A stretch of 64,000 nt of DNA from Cololabis saira. Lineage: Eukaryota; Chordata; Actinopteri; Beloniformes; Belonidae. Of the stretch, positions 21,815-35,138 are shown piece after piece. A program made the position numbers and the translations under genes. The first letter of the stretch is position 1. Each line of letters opens with the position of its first letter. The notes beneath the pieces are model-generated. The model saw only the letters and a list, made by a program, of their open reading frames with translations, did no database searches and was not told where the DNA came from. The DNA is taken from assembly GCF_033807715.1 (NCBI RefSeq), contig NC_084587.1, positions 26,179,517 to 26,243,516 on the forward strand, read 5' to 3'.

Positions 21815-23584
21815 TTAAACAATGAAAAGTTTAAACCTCAAATTGTAAAGAACTGACGCAAATTAAATAAGTGCATTAACTGAAAAGTAGTTCCAAAAAA
21901 GCTTAGAAATATTTAGCTTTAGCTGACTACCCACTAATTGAATAGACAGTATAACAAGCAGTGCACCTGTAAAGCTATTCAATCACCGAATCAAGATTAT
22001 AAAGCTGATGTAGCAATCAAAACATCATTATTAACAGATTCAGTTGGTGTTGTCCTGCAAAATACATGAAATAAAAAAGTGCAACAACTGAGAAGTAGTT
22101 CCAGAAAGACTCAAAAATACGTAGCTTTACCTGAGAACTTTCCCTTTACCTGCGGAAAAGGCCCGTGACCCACGAAAGACAGGTCCACGAGCCACCAGTT
22201 GAGAATCACTGCACTAGGTCATAGTTAAAACCTGATTCTGAAAGCTGCACTCATACAGACACTCAGTCATTTAGGGAATTATCTGTCCTGCAAAACAGGA
22301 GTGTCTTTTTAATGTCTGGGAGACAGAGACTCATCACCGTGGAAACAGCTATGGAGTCAGGATGCTTTTGTCCAGAGGGGTAACTCTTAAAACAGGGATG
22401 TGCACATGTGTGTTTGTGGCTGACTACGTGTGTTTCGGGGGGGGGGGGGGTATAGATTTCAGCAGAGTTCATTAGTGAGCCGCTCGGGAGGAATGCACCG
22501 ATGACATAACAAATACTAATCTAGCACGAGGAGTTCACTTGTCATCACAATTATAACAAATACATGTTTCACTTGAGACTGATATAATGAATCCAATCCA
22601 GTCGTTCTGTGGTGTGTGACTATAGATAATGTGGGCTGCGGGGACTCTTTCTGCTGGAGGATTTGCCGAAATTGACTTCTTTTAGTATGTGTGCAAAATA
22701 TATATTATTATGCAGAGTGGCGACTGTAGTGCGTTTAACAATAGACTCATTTCTGTTCACTATTATGTATGTGGGAAGTGCTCCAGCAACTCTCATAATT
22801 TATTACTGAGTCAAATGAAAGTTTGATGTGTATTTTCTCTGTTACTTAACCAATCTTATTTCAAGTTATTTTTAGTCATAATGGGGGAGTACGAGGCGCA
22901 CGGTGAAAACGCTTAGTTAAAGCACCATAAAACATTGAGGAGCTTTGTAAAGTCCCTCCAAACTGTGTCCCAACTTCAAACACCTTGTTTAAAAAAAAAT
23001 AAAAAAAATACAATACAAAGGAAATGTTGCGGCCCAGCCACCAAGGGACCACAAGCCAATATTCACATAGCGGTGATGCCGAGACCAGATAAAAGGGGAG
23101 GGTTGTGTCAGGATGGAAGAGCATCCTACATAAAAATCTAAATCAATTTGTCAAACAAGGTGATCCACTGTGGCGATCTCCTAAAATCATTCTACCAATC
23201 CAGTGCAAGGAGATATCGTCACCTACTGGCTTGATTTGGGAGTTTATTATTCAACATCCTCTATTTGTCTTGGTGTTTTGAGGTGTGACGCATTTTCCTA
23301 ATGTCGCTTAATGAGTTTGAAACTGTGTGATTCCTTATGTCTGCACCATGCATTGCTTTCCTTAATCTCCAATTGTGTAGTCCAGACATGGACTAGATTA
23401 CTAGTATACCCTTGAATGTGATCTTTTATAAGGCAAACAAATCAGCACTGGCTCATGACTAATAACCTGAATATATCAATACGCTGCTGTGTTTTAGTAC
23501 GTCTGGGCGGGACTATGGTAATTCATTGCAATAGTATGGGATACGCAAAATTAATAGGATATCCACGGGAGTGTGCATATACTC

Positions 23585-24440
23585 TCCTTTTTTAGTCTTT
23601 CCAGAATTGCATTTAAAATGCTCCTCCTGACTTACAAGCCCTTAAATGCAAAGCTCCATCATGTCTTAATGACCTCATAGTTCAACTATATCCCTACAAA
23701 GCTTTTTACTGCTCAAGCTGAAGGTTTGTAGTTCCTAGAGTTTCCAAAAGTAGTGTGAGGCAGAGCCTTCAAGTATCCCATTTTCAGTGCGGGAGGCAGA
23801 TATATCCTCTCTATCATTAAGACTTGGCTTAAAACCTTCTGATGAAACTTTTAAAAACAGTTAGGACTTGCTCAAACACGTACGAGCCATCCCTTTGGTC
23901 ATGCAACTACTACTGGAGGACCTCTCCTGATGCACTGAGCTCTGCTCTTCACTCTGCTGTCCATGTATTTATAGACATTATTGCTGTAAGTAAGTTGATG
24001 GGGAGTTTTTTTACCCTTCAATTTTTTTTCTCTTACCAGGTATCTCTGGCACATATTTTTTGTTTTTGTGTTTGTGTTTCTGCTCTCTTCTCTCACCACC
24101 AACTAGTCAAAGCAGTAGGCCACCTTTTCTGAGCAACTGTCACCCACTAACTCATGCATGCTCAAGATGGGGAATTGAATCAAAATGAACATTCAACGTA
24201 ATATGTTGCTTTTCTTATTGAGACTATGTTTTGTGAATTAATTTAATAAGCTTTGCTTCTGCCATCCCCTTTTCAAACAGTGTGTGTTTTGTTTTGTTAT
24301 AGTGTCTGTTGTTGGTATTGTTGTTTGTTCTGTCCAATGGTGTCCTGTAACTTTCTGTTCTTGTTTTGTAGTACGAGAGTTGTGGTTTTGTTGGTTTGAA
24401 ATAAATAAAATGATTGATTGATTGATTGATTGATTGAATT
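23585..24440 (+). mobile_element. LINE remnant with (ATTG)n tail
   Basis: 23585-23850 reads like decayed ORF2 C-terminus (TYKPLNAKLHHVL..., ...VPRVSKSSVRQS... in mixed frames). It ends AAATAAATAAAATGATTGATTG with five or six ATTG repeats at 24408-24437, a typical LINE 3' tail. The 24480-25488 remainder of the intron shows nothing recognisable. Confidence 0.55.
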
Positions 24441-25488
24441 GGCATTATAAAAATATTATTATACAAAATTGGCATCTATTGCATTTACTAGAACTGAGCT
24501 TCTTTGCTTTCTTTGTAAAGAGCACGGAATATTAGTTTAATTGTGAGTGCATGTTATATAACTAAATTAAAGTGGATTGCAGTACGAGATTTGTGTAGCT
24601 CATCTGCTTTTTTAAACACCCTGCAACCCAGGGTTCCCGCTAAAACTCATGAGATCATGATAGTGAGAAAATCCATCTAGCCATATGATTGGGGTCAGAT
24701 CCCAGTGTATGCAGCAGCATCACATACTGGCATCTACAGCTAACCTTTAATTACAATGAGTGTCAGCAGTGAAAGCTCCTACATATTAAGCATCACTTGT
24801 ATCTCCCCAAGTGTTTCTCCACTGAAACTGAGCATAGTGTGGCAATGAATGCTACCTTCAACTGGGTTCAACCAGACTCTGATGCAACAACTGACTCTCC
24901 TGGTAGAGGTTTACTGGTTGGGGTTTAAGTTCGTCCATTAGGGGACGGATATATATACATAGATGATTTTATCAACTGACAAGCTTGTGAAAGCACAAGC
25001 TATACCAAACATCAATTTCCTAGATGGTTCTGCATAACAAGTCATGCTCTACTGTGTCAGGTTAACATTCTAAGCCTGCCAAATTAAAACCGCCCTCATA
25101 TTGCTGAAGGAAATCAAGGTGTAATCAGCTGATATTTGATTACTCCTTCTGAGTGAATCTTAATGGGTCTTCATGTTAATACAGCGGAAAATCATGAAGA
25201 TTTGTTGTCTGGCTGAGAAGTATTGTGAAATAGTTTTTCCCAAAAGAATACATGTAATGAAATATAAAGAGATGACTCTAATTACTTAAGAGCTACAGAA
25301 GCAGAGGCAAATGGAGGCTTTGTTCATCAGAGGAATATGTGCTGATGGTGTTGCTGTGGCGCAGTGGTCCACGCTTTGATAACAAGCTGCATTTCTACAC
25401 TTTCATCCCTGTAACAACCACGGCACAACAATGTAACCTTGAGAGCTTTTACACACTCACAAACAGACACACATCCATTCATTCTCAC

Positions 25489-26050
25489 CGTGCTCAAGCA
25501 CCAGCTGTGGCAGTCTATTGGTGGTCTCCGTGGCAACTAGCTTTTTCTGGTCCCGGTTTTTATCATCCAGGTGACTGAAGAGGGGTGTTATGAAGGGGTA
25601 ATTAAAACCATTCCCTCCATTACTGACGGTGAGCTCGGGCTGATGATGCTGGTGATGAACATAATGAAGCTGATGAATGTGCGACAAGTCATTGGGGGCG
25701 TGGCCGGAATGCCTGTTGGCAAGTCCATTCATCTCTCCGGCCCCGCCCCCTCTGCAGGATCCACCCCCTTGGTCTTTGCGGCACGGCCATACGCAGTGAA
25801 AACGTGTGCACGTCTGCGTGCACCAACGGGAGAGTCGTCTCCACGCCTTGCGGCCCAGGTGAGCCAGGTACCGGATGATCTCCTCGTAGCAGCTGCCCGG
25901 CTGACTGTCGCTGGCCAGCGTGGAAGCCGATTGGTGAAGTTGTCGGGCTCGTTGCTCCGATTTCATTAAGGCGTGTTCCCTCTGCTTCGTTTCAGAAAAC
26001 TGGGTTGCTATGACAACCAGGCACAGGTTGATCATGAAGAAAGAGCCCAC
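25489..26050 (-). CDS. cacna1h: cacna1h exon 9: domain I S6, gating brake and proximal I-II linker
   Basis: Residues 385-571 plus one base. [20 protein letters not shown] completes S6. The following basic stretch (KQREH...EQRAR...[20 protein letters not shown]) corresponds to the helix-loop-helix gating brake that holds T-type channels closed at rest and can bind calmodulin in the family. Further on is a His-rich segment ([14 protein letters not shown]), the counterpart of the poly-His run of mammalian CaV3.1/3.2, then NYPFITP and ...LVLEH. The donor is CACG|GTGAGA. Confidence 0.93.
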
Positions 26051-26789
26051 CTGGCGAGGATATTGCAAACATTAAATAAAGGAGCTGCTAAACAAGTTTA
26101 ACTGATATAGTTAAAGTCAAAATGATGAGCCCCCAAGGAACCAAATAGTAAATGGAATCTATTTACATAGCACTTTTCATGTAATTCTGAAAACTCAAAG
26201 CACTTTTACACCAGCAGTAACATTCACACAGTATTCACTTTAGTCTATAGAGAGGTATGCAGCTTATTTCTATTGAGTCTAAACTATGTTTTATCTTCAT
26301 CATTTCAACCTTACTGAAAAGACTTCATAAACAAGTCACTTAAACACTTGATTGAGAGACTCTTAATTAATCCTCTAGGAAATCATCTCACAAAACCAGA
26401 AAAAAAGAAAAAAGAACCTGGAAGATAGGATAAGGGATCCTCATATGAAGGGAGAAGGCTGTATTTGCAATTTCCAGTGGCGTGATGCATCATTGCAAGA
26501 AAAAGGAGACTTATTTTGTTAAAAACAGGCCTGGACATGGTCAACAGTACAACATTTCCCAAATTTTGGAGAAGATAATTTAGACACCTGCAAAGTGAAG
26601 TGATTGTAACTGAACTGTTTTTTTTTTTTCTGGATGATTCAAGCATGACTGTTTTGAGATTTCTTCATTGTGCTGCCTTTAAGGTCACGTTGCAACAAGA
26701 GCTTCATACCTCACACAGTGGCACAGCTAGTGAACACGTGAAACATGAAAAAGGAGCTTTGTTAGGCTCTCCCTTGGTCAGATGATGCA

Positions 26790-27300
26790 CATGGGTGCTG
26801 ATTTTATGTGTCAAAGAACAGGAGAGGCCTTCAACCCAAAAACCACACAGTTCCCATGTCTAAACCTGGTGATGGGAACATACTGCTGTGGGGATGTTTT
26901 GCTGTTTCAGCCACAGGGAACCTTGTTCAGGTACATGGGATTATGAAAAAATAAGATTATTTTTCAAAATATTGATATTCTGAGAGATAATATAAAGAAA
27001 ACGCTCCCAGTCTATCTTTACGTCACGGCTGGGTCTCTCAAAACGACAGCGACTCAAAACATTTAGCAAGAAACCAAAATCAACATCCTGGAGTAGACCT
27101 CTCATAGCCAAGATCTCAATCCTATTGAGGATTTGCAGCGGAAGCTCAAGGTTAGTGCTTATACTGAGAAACATTGGAAGAATGAGCTAAAATCCCACAA
27201 GAGACAAAACTTAGTTGGGAACAGCCATAAGCAATTGTTGTCAGCAGTATGTAAACCACAAAGCCTTCACTATTGATTATTGGGCTAATTATTGGGCTTT
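26790..27300 (+). mobile_element. Tc1-like transposase remnant, sense strand
   Basis: Decoded pieces in order: LLWGCFAVSATGNLVQ (about 26886-26933) and DLNPIEDLQRKLK (about 27111-27150), the catalytic-end motifs of Tc1 transposases, in different frames with stops. Intronic between exons 8 and 9. Confidence 0.6.
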
Positions 27301-27477
27301 ATTCTCGTTTCCATTAAAGACATCAGTAAAATATCTTAATTTAGCCAAATGGATAAACAAAGTATAAACCCCTATGGTTGTTTCTAGGGAGCAGTGACAG
27401 ATTTTGTTTGATTTCATAAAGGGGGGCTCATAATTTTTACCTTAACCACATGTGTGTGTTCATCTGTAAGCACTTAC

Positions 27478-27570
27478 TATGATGAGAAAAATGAAATAGA
27501 TGAAGTTGTAGAAGGAGTGTGCATCCATGACATAGTACATGATGTCTACCCAACCTTCAAGCGTAATTAC
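27478..27570 (-). CDS. cacna1h: cacna1h exon 8: domain I selectivity filter and start of S6
   Basis: Residues 354-384, [20 protein letters not shown] and on into FIYFIFLII. Glu358 is the first of the four selectivity-filter acidic residues (T-type channels use E-E-D-D). Exactly 93 nt, phase 0 at both ends. Only 119 bp of intron separates it from exon 7. Confidence 0.96.
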
Positions 27571-27689
27571 CTGTATGAAAACAAGCAATCAGACCAAAAG
27601 TAATCACAGCAGTGTTTAGTTTGTGTGTAATCACAATCATTAAGTGATTAAAGATGTCTTTCCTGTTCATGAATTCTGCAGATGTTTAC

Positions 27690-28002
27690 CTGAAAAATGG
27701 CAATCCATGCATATCCAATGTTATCAAAGTTAATGGCTCCCTTGTGTGGGTTTACATCTCCGGCCCGACACTCATTGTAATACTGGTACCAGTTCACACA
27801 TGACCCCGGCTCATCTGTTCCCAATCCCATCTCTGAGTAGGCTTCCTCAGCACCCAGGAAGCAGTAGGTCCCAGCCACGCGGCGGCGAGGCACATCCGAG
27901 CACCGAAGCATCCCATTGTCTCTCTCCGTGGAGCAGATGAAGGGGTGGTCGTCTGAGCCGTCCGGCTGGTAATAGCCTTTCAGGAAGGTGATGTTGTATC
28001 TC
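27690..28002 (-). CDS. cacna1h: cacna1h exon 7: domain I pore turret and pore helix
   Basis: Residues 249-353. The segment contains the N-glycosylation-like NIT, YYQ, PFICS, RDNGM, a cysteine-rich turret with [12 protein letters not shown], then [20 protein letters not shown] of the pore helix. The turret cysteines of the family are present, consistent with a folded extracellular cap. It ends TTTCAG|GTAAAC, phase 0, at the conserved Q|V boundary. Confidence 0.95.
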
Positions 28003-28224
28003 CTGAAGATGAACAGCAAAAGAGAACATGCAATTCTTTTTTTTTTTCATTATTATTTCTAACATTACAAGTTTAAGCCCTTGATGCCCTATATATGAAA
28101 TAATACACAGAAAAGTATGTTTTTCTAAACTCAAAGGGTTTACTACGTATATATTGAGAAAAAAACCACTCCCAATTAAGTCGTTAACAGTTTTCTAATT
28201 AATATTTCTTGTACCGCCATCAAT

Positions 28225-28945
28225 ACTGGGGTGATTAGGGCCCTATTGTATCTGTAGGAATTTTTTTTCCTTTTTTTTTCGATGAAAGGAAGGCCTTTTT
28301 GCCCCCCTAAACGTGCCCCAAAAGTCACCAAATTTTGCATGCAAGCCAGGCCTGACGAAAAATTGGATATTTCATGGTTTGCATTAATGGGCGTGGCCTA
28401 ATGACTCAACAGCGCCCCCTAGAAAACTTTGTGCCTCAAGCCCCACGATACGGTTTGATGTACATGCACGAAAATCGGTACACACCTGTATCATGTCGCA
28501 ACTTAAAGAAAAGTCTCTTGGAGCCATGGCCGAAACCGAACAGGAAGTCAGCCATTTTCAATTTAATCGTGTAATTATGGCGCAATTTATACCATTTCTT
28601 CGGCCGCTTCTTCGCCCGAACCGTAACGTGCACCCAGGTGTGTTATACATCAAAATGTGCGTCTCAATCCTGCGACCATGCGCATTACTTTTCTCAGTCA
28701 AAAGCATTACCGTGGCGACGATAGACGCCAAAAAGCGTGCCCCCCCTTCTTCTGATTGGTCGATATCTGATAGTTCCTATTTTCTGCCATAACTTTTGAA
28801 TGGTTTGACATAGAGAGTCGTGGCTGGTGTCATCCGTTAAATGTCCAGGCCTGAAGAATCTACATACAAGTCATACAAGTGCTTCCACTGCAGCACGGCT
28901 GAACGTGCACAAGGGTGCGAGGGCCCGTTCATCACAGCTTTAATT
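28225..28945. repeat. Teleost dispersed repeat with imperfect terminal inverted repeats
   Basis: Ends GTGATTAGGGCCCTATTG and CGAGGGCCCGTTCATCAC are imperfect inverted copies. The CpG-containing interior (GGGCGTGGCCTAATGACTC, CAGCGCCCCCTAG) is familiar from fish genomes, but I cannot give the superfamily. Confidence 0.5.
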
Positions 28946-29049
28946 TTATTTATTTTACCATTTATTGTACCTATTTTTCAGAATTAAAAATGCAATAGAA
29001 ATGTGAGCTACCCTCATAAAGACCTTTATAAAAACATGCAGCAGTCCTG

Positions 29050-29310
29050 GGCTACACATGCCCCCTCTGGCCAGCCGGGGCGGCAGATTGGGTGGGGAGG
29101 ATCCGGCCGGAATAACGTGATCCTTCCACGCGCTACGTCCGGCCGGAGAAACCCCACCCTGTTGGGTGAAAAGAAGCGGCCTGCTCACTCCTCAGGTTAA
29201 GGAGGAGACCTGAGCTCAGTACAGGGCCCTCCCAGGGTTGGTAGAGGGAGCAATGCCCAGGACTGACTTAGGTAGGAGCACCGGGTGATAAAAATGGGAA
29301 AAAAAAATAG
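29050..29310 (+). mobile_element. SINE fragment
   Basis: Contains AACGTGATCCTTCCACGCGC, a CTACGTCC segment and GGTGAAAAGAAGCGGC, hallmark pieces of a common teleost SINE, ending in an A-rich stretch. The tRNA-like head is not clear. Confidence 0.6.
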
Positions 29311-30752
29311 GGATAAAAAATATTTAAAAAAAATATATATATATACGGCACCAGGCATTAAGGCGTTACAAATACTATTACAACTATATAAAAGTGCATG
29401 AGCAGGTGTTTCTTTCACAAGCTGATAAAACGCTGATGGCGTTTTGGAGGGAACATGAATGTTACTGATTGTAGCTCTGTTTTTCCTGTTTCATGTGTAA
29501 AGGTTTTATTGTTGTTTTTCACAAGGAAGCAAGAAACATGCAATTAGGCAAAAACTACATAAAAACATAACTGAAGTGAATACTTGTTTTATAGGATGTT
29601 TAAAAGACACACTGAACAAATTCACTTATAGGGCACCTTGGGTTTTTTTGTAAGTAAAATCATTTTTCATTATTTGTATTATCATTAATTCTATTATTGT
29701 ATCCACTAACGGTCAGTTTACTAGAATTATATCAAACAAACAAGGGGTCTGAAGGAGGAAATGAGGAAACAGAAAGAAATATGAATGAAGCAGAAAGACT
29801 AAAATACAGGGAATGAGCAGTGGGGAGATAAGCAATCAATCATACGGGGTTTAGACAGAGGTCGCAGTGAAACACTGCTGCCTCATTTCTTATTAGAGAA
29901 GGTCATTTTACTGTTCACAAAGAAGAAAAAAAAACAAATTGCAACACTGATCATAAAAATCTATAGTTGGATTAGTTATGGATAAAAAGTTAAAGGGCAT
30001 TTTGCAGATCAAATGTGAGCCACATAAAAGCAGGAGCAAAACAGTTGGCATGTATGAGGTTTTTGCTTTTAAAGCTAAAATATTCCACTTTTTACCAGAG
30101 CAGTTGCTGCTCCCAGAAACACAGCACTTAAGCCTTGTTATTGTTCGGTACTGGTGCCTGTGTGGAGCTCCACATAAGACCCTGGAAACATGTTTGTGGA
30201 AATGAAGCCTCTGTATCACTGTTTTGAATGACTAAAGTTTATTGTCATTATTATTGGTAGCAGGATTTATTCTACTTACAGTGGCAACCTCAGTTTGTTT
30301 TCCAGGCGAGCGGCAGCATGCTATAGCTCTGCCAGTAGTGTTACAGGTACGTGAAATGAGGAGATGTCCGGTTCAGGAGGTGAATGTGATGTTACCTGAT
30401 GTCATGTGACCATGTCTGTGGGCGTGAAGGCAGGGGTAGGAGTGAGAATAATGTTGTAACACCAGCAGTGAGACAGTAATGGAGCGTGACAGGAGGGAGA
30501 CATAGTGAAACAAGGCTCTTCTGTGGAAACAGCCACCAAAAGTCCACCTCTGAGTAATAACACAGTAATTTCATTTAGCCCCTTTAACCCCCTCAATTGC
30601 CACTCTCTGAGGCATTAAGGGCCAACAAAAGACACAGTTCCACATGATTACCTCCAGAACAGAGATGATTGGAGCATAAATATGATCAGACTATTGAATG
30701 AGCCTGGTACACTAGTTTGTTGTGGCATCAGCCTGTTACTATAGAAACTCAC

Positions 30753-30912
30753 ATCTTGACATCGCCTCCTATGAAACAGCGGTTCCTCAGTAGCCCCGCC
30801 CATAGCTGCACTCCAACAACGCCAAAGATGAAGAAGACAAAGAAGCACAGCGCCAGCACGTTGCCCAGCATCGGAAGTGTGTCGAGCAGCAGTGTCACCA
30901 GGATACGCATAC
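30753..30912 (-). CDS. cacna1h: cacna1h exon 6: domain I S4-S5 linker and S5
   Basis: Residues 196-248 plus two bases. [18 protein letters not shown] is the S4-S5 linker, [19 protein letters not shown] is S5, and LRNRCF begins the extracellular turret. It then reads IGGDVK and runs in frame into exon 7 (AT|G). The turret start is shorter than in human CaV3.2. Confidence 0.95.
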
Positions 30913-33062
30913 CTACAAAAACACACGCAACGTAAACGCCAATTTGTGACACTTAAATGAGCAAAACTCTGGATATGAGTGCACTTAAATTCAAGGATCT
31001 GTGTCAGGAACAGGAAACATTAGCAAAATCTCCTCATGTACTGTGCAGAAAATTTAAAATAATTAAAGTTCAAACACTAATAACTCAAAACACATACTGA
31101 GAACAGTCTTCATTCCTGCTTGCAGGTTTCTGGGTAGTTCAAATGGTTCATTAAAAAAAAAAGGAATTGGAACGAGTTGTGCCAAGGTGACATGGCGTAG
31201 TAAAGAAAAACATGAAGTTGGCTGCATGGGTTGTGTGCTGAGCTTTTGAGGACGGCACATGCATCACAATGATTTGTGTGACTTTGCTCTCTGTGTCCTG
31301 ATTTGTTTACAGTTGCATTCATCAAAGAAAGAGGAGCAGATGTCAACAGATGTGTAGCTTCTGTTCCAAATTTTAAGGAATGAAGTAGAGTTAAACAGTG
31401 TGGTCAGAGATTACAAGGACAGTTAATGCATTTGTCATTGTCTGTGCTGACTGGAGGGCATTTTAAACAGAACATGAGCTGTGATGAAATTGCACCTCCT
31501 TCTCTGCATGTTCCAATTAAGTGAATGTTGATAGGACATGCTGTAAGGTTGCAGAGACATCATATTGAATGTTTCGCCAATTCAGTTGTTTTCTGCAGGT
31601 TGAACCCCAAAGACAATTGCAGTGGTATCTTTCCTCTGAACTGTAACCACATTCTCTTCCTGATTGTTTCTGCGCTTTATGTCCCCAGTCTGTTTGTCAG
31701 TGGTTCAAAAGTACAATCAATTACAGTAGGCTGCAGCCAACTCGGTGACTGGTCCGCTCAAAAGCTTTGCAGTTTGAAGTTAGTCTCCTCATCTCATCTC
31801 TCTTTATGTTCGCTAAATCCTGCACTGCTCTCTCAACTGGGACGTGAAAGCAATTTCAAAGTTTAACGCACCTTTATTATGTTTATTTAATGGATCATGG
31901 TTTTACTTTTACTCTAGGCATCTACTAGAACAGGTGTACAAAGGTTCATGCTAAAAATATATGCATTCTTGAGATAAATGCTTTATGCATAGTCTTAGTT
32001 TCTGTCTCTTTAAGCCTGATTGAAGGGCATTGACCATTCAGTTGTGGCAGCGTGTTGAACATTAGGTTTGTAAAACCTGCACAGCACTGACTTTAAGTAA
32101 TGCACAGCGCATGTTTGGTTAGACATCCTGCCTGACCTTTGCACTAGACAATGTCACTTTAGCTGCATTTCAGATGTAGCAACCATTTACCAGAACGTAA
32201 AACTTTTAAGAGGTCCCATCCTCAACCCTGTCTGTTTTCAGAACTTCAAAAGACATATTGTACCCTTGGAAACAAAACTAGTGGGCAGGGAGTGAAGCTC
32301 CCACCATTCAACATTTTCATTTGTTGTACAAAGTCTGTGAAATATTTCAATTTAAGTTGTACTAGAGGAATAATGGTTAGGTGGGCTGTAATGACGTCTC
32401 TTCCCTGAATGGCTTAAGGCTTCATTGACAAGATTCATTGACATAAAAGAAATGAAGCTTTTGGGGTCATATTTTGGACTGACCTTTCTCCCTCCTGTTT
32501 AAAGGCACTTTTTAAAAGAAAATACAGTAAAAAAGAAATCCTTTTCCATAAAGGTTTTGCTCTATTTGGTATTTCCATAAGGTCACTAATTTCTCTGAAC
32601 TTGACTGGATTGGTTCACTTGAATTTAGCCTCTATAGAGCTCATTATGGTCACGCTGAGGTGTCCACCTGCATCATTCTCCTCACACACAAGGTAAAGGA
32701 TTTGGGGGTATTTAACCAACAAAAGGACCTTGAAAAAGCTAGCAGCACATAGCTCTTTAATGTTACAGTATGTGTTGGCTGAATAAAAAGTTCGTTAATC
32801 TGGAAAGGGGTTGACAACAATCCCTTTCATCACAAAGAAGAGCAGAGGGGTCGCTGTGAAAAGCAATGAAAGTTGGTGCACTGGGCAATATTCATTATTT
32901 CTACACAAACTTTCCCTCCACTACAAACCAAATCTTTGTCCACCATGACTTCAGTTGTTTTCACAGCAGAATAACGCAGAAAGGACCCACAATGGCACAT
33001 AAAGACCATGAAGAAAAACTAAGACCTCAGATTGTTCCACATATATCTTAAATTGACCCCCA

Positions 33063-33500
33063 AGTGACAGCAGCATATCTTTTTCTTCCTCTTCTTTCAA
33101 GCTTTTCCCTTTAGGGATCACCTCAGCGGATCATCCGTTTCCATCTCCCCCTGTCTTCTGCATCTTCCTCTGTTGAGCTGCTGAATGTCTTTCATCACAT
33201 CCAGAAATCCGCTCTTTGGTCTTCCCCCTTTTCTCTTACATGGCAGCTCCATTTCCAGCATCATCTACCAATATAATCACCGTTCCTCCTCTTTTTACTA
33301 GGCTGCGATGTCCAAACCATTACAATAGTTTCCAATTACTTCACTCTCAAACATTTTCTAACCTGGACTGTTCCTCTGTTGGTCTTTTTCTTGATTTCAT
33401 CCATCTTCATCACTTCAAAAGAAAATATTTACATCCTCAACTCTGCCACCTCCCCTCTCTTCACCTCCTGCTTCGTGTTTTTCGCTTAGTGAAGTGACAG
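33063..33500. mobile_element. Non-LTR retrotransposon fragment (RTE-like?)
   Basis: CCCTTTAGGGATCACCTCAG, then CATCTCCCCCTGTCTTCTGC and CTCTTTGGTCTTCCCCCTTT resemble the reverse strand of a widespread teleost LINE. Clade uncertain. The rest of the 30913-34671 intron has no recognisable gene or repeat. Confidence 0.45.
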
Positions 33501-34671
33501 CAGCATCTACATATAACATGTACTCTAAAATTATATCTATAACATACATGTACACTTGCAAAGCACTGATGCGGGGTGATTGGATAACCATATTCAAGCC
33601 GTCCTATGCTCCTATGTTGCTGGCTACTCATATCTGTTCAGTCTGTGTTTTGCCACATTGTCCAACTCCAACACACTAATTCTGGTTTCTTTAAGATCTG
33701 ATGGTTTACATTTATAACAACAAGTGTCCTGCCTCAGACCTTCATGCGAATGTGACGCCCCTCTGCAGTGGCACACACTGACACCCCAATTCCTTTCAGC
33801 ATGTGTCGTTTGTATTATCAACAGAAAACGTCATATTTGTGAGACCACCTTCAAGAGAGAGAGCTTTGGCTGAGGTACGAAAGAAACAGTTCAGAAGCGT
33901 GGGCGACCGCAGCTGTTATTGGTGACATTTAGCTCCAGAGGATGGCAAACACTTGTGCAGCTACATGCTAATAGATCAGGGACTTCTGTCACTCTCCTCC
34001 ATTGTTGCTGATTGATTTTTGCTGCGCTGCTTTTTACAGGTCGATGGCAGTGACGCTCGGTGTTTGTGTACGGGCAAAAGGCCACATTACTTGTATCCAT
34101 TCTCACTCATGTCCCACGGCCATTTGTCGGATATAGATTCGATGTAGGACCCCTTAATAAAGTGACACAAATCTCATCTTAAAATCAGAATTGATGATTG
34201 GATTTTGGTGTCCACACAGCCCTAAAAACATATGTGTCATATCAGTAAACAAACTCAGATTTAGGTCACTTCACTAGTGTGGACGTGGTCCGGTGAGTGC
34301 CAAACTAGCTGCGAGGCAGGGTTTTTGCAAATGTGTTATGGTGAGGTGGTTAAGAAAAGATGAAAGAGCCTGAACAGGGTGCTTGAGGCGTTTCAGAGAT
34401 CTCTCTGCTGTGGGAGAGATTTACGTCCATCGTGTGGACTTCGGGAATAGTGCAGTAATGATGCAAATGTTTTATGCATAAAATAGCATAAAACACACTG
34501 GAAAAAGAAAAGAAAAGACATCACAAAGTCAGCACTTTATGTCAACTGCATAGGCAATGTTTCATTTACGACCCGTCGTGCTGAAATACAAAGACAGCTC
34601 AATAAAAAACGTTAAAGAATCATTTCGGGGTGAGCTAAAAGCTAGAGCAGTAAGAAAGGACACACACTCAC

Positions 34672-34769
34672 TGGGAACTCTGTTGATAGCTCGTAGTGGG
34701 CGGAGAACCCGGACGGTTCGGATAGCTGATAGGCTGACGTTGTGTCCATCCAGCGAGTACTCCAGCATT
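34672..34769 (-). CDS. cacna1h: cacna1h exon 5: domain I S3-S4 loop and S4 voltage sensor
   Basis: Residues 163-196. [16 protein letters not shown] is followed by the S4 helix [16 protein letters not shown] with regularly spaced arginines. His172 in LDGHN aligns with human His191, the CaV3.2-specific residue for zinc, copper and redox modulation; its presence is the strongest single argument for paralogue 1H. Splice phases (GG|A at the start, A|GT at the end) agree with both neighbours. Confidence 0.95.
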
Positions 34770-35138
34770 CTGCAGGGAGGAAAAGCCGCCAACATGTTTC
34801 AGGCACCCTGAGCAACTTGACCTTGAAAAACCCTGAACATCTACAGGGAATGCATTCTCTGGGATACACATCCTTTTAACCACAAATCACTGAGGTCTGT
34901 GTCTCTCAGGACCAAGTGATGCGATTGTCATTCTATGACGCTTCCATGCACACACGCACACACACGCACACACACCTCTACTTGTGCGTCTCAGCATGCT
35001 CACACACACGCTTGACATTTAAGTGGCATTAAACAAGTGTCTAAGCTTTACACAAAAGTCACACATACACACTTTTGGCTCATATTTAATGTCAGATGAG
35101 TGTGTGCATATGTGAGTGTGTGTCTGCGAGGCACTCAC

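Larger units (their letters stand above)
21025..22211. mobile_element. hAT-type MITE with a nested foldback element
   Basis: Ends CAGAGGTTCTCAACTGG and CCAGTTGAGAATCACTG are inverted; 8-bp flanks CACTAGGC (21017-21024) and CACTAGGT (22212-22219) match at 7 of 8. It carries a TTAA foldback element at 21092-21814. Intronic to cacna1h (exons 9-10). Confidence 0.88.
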
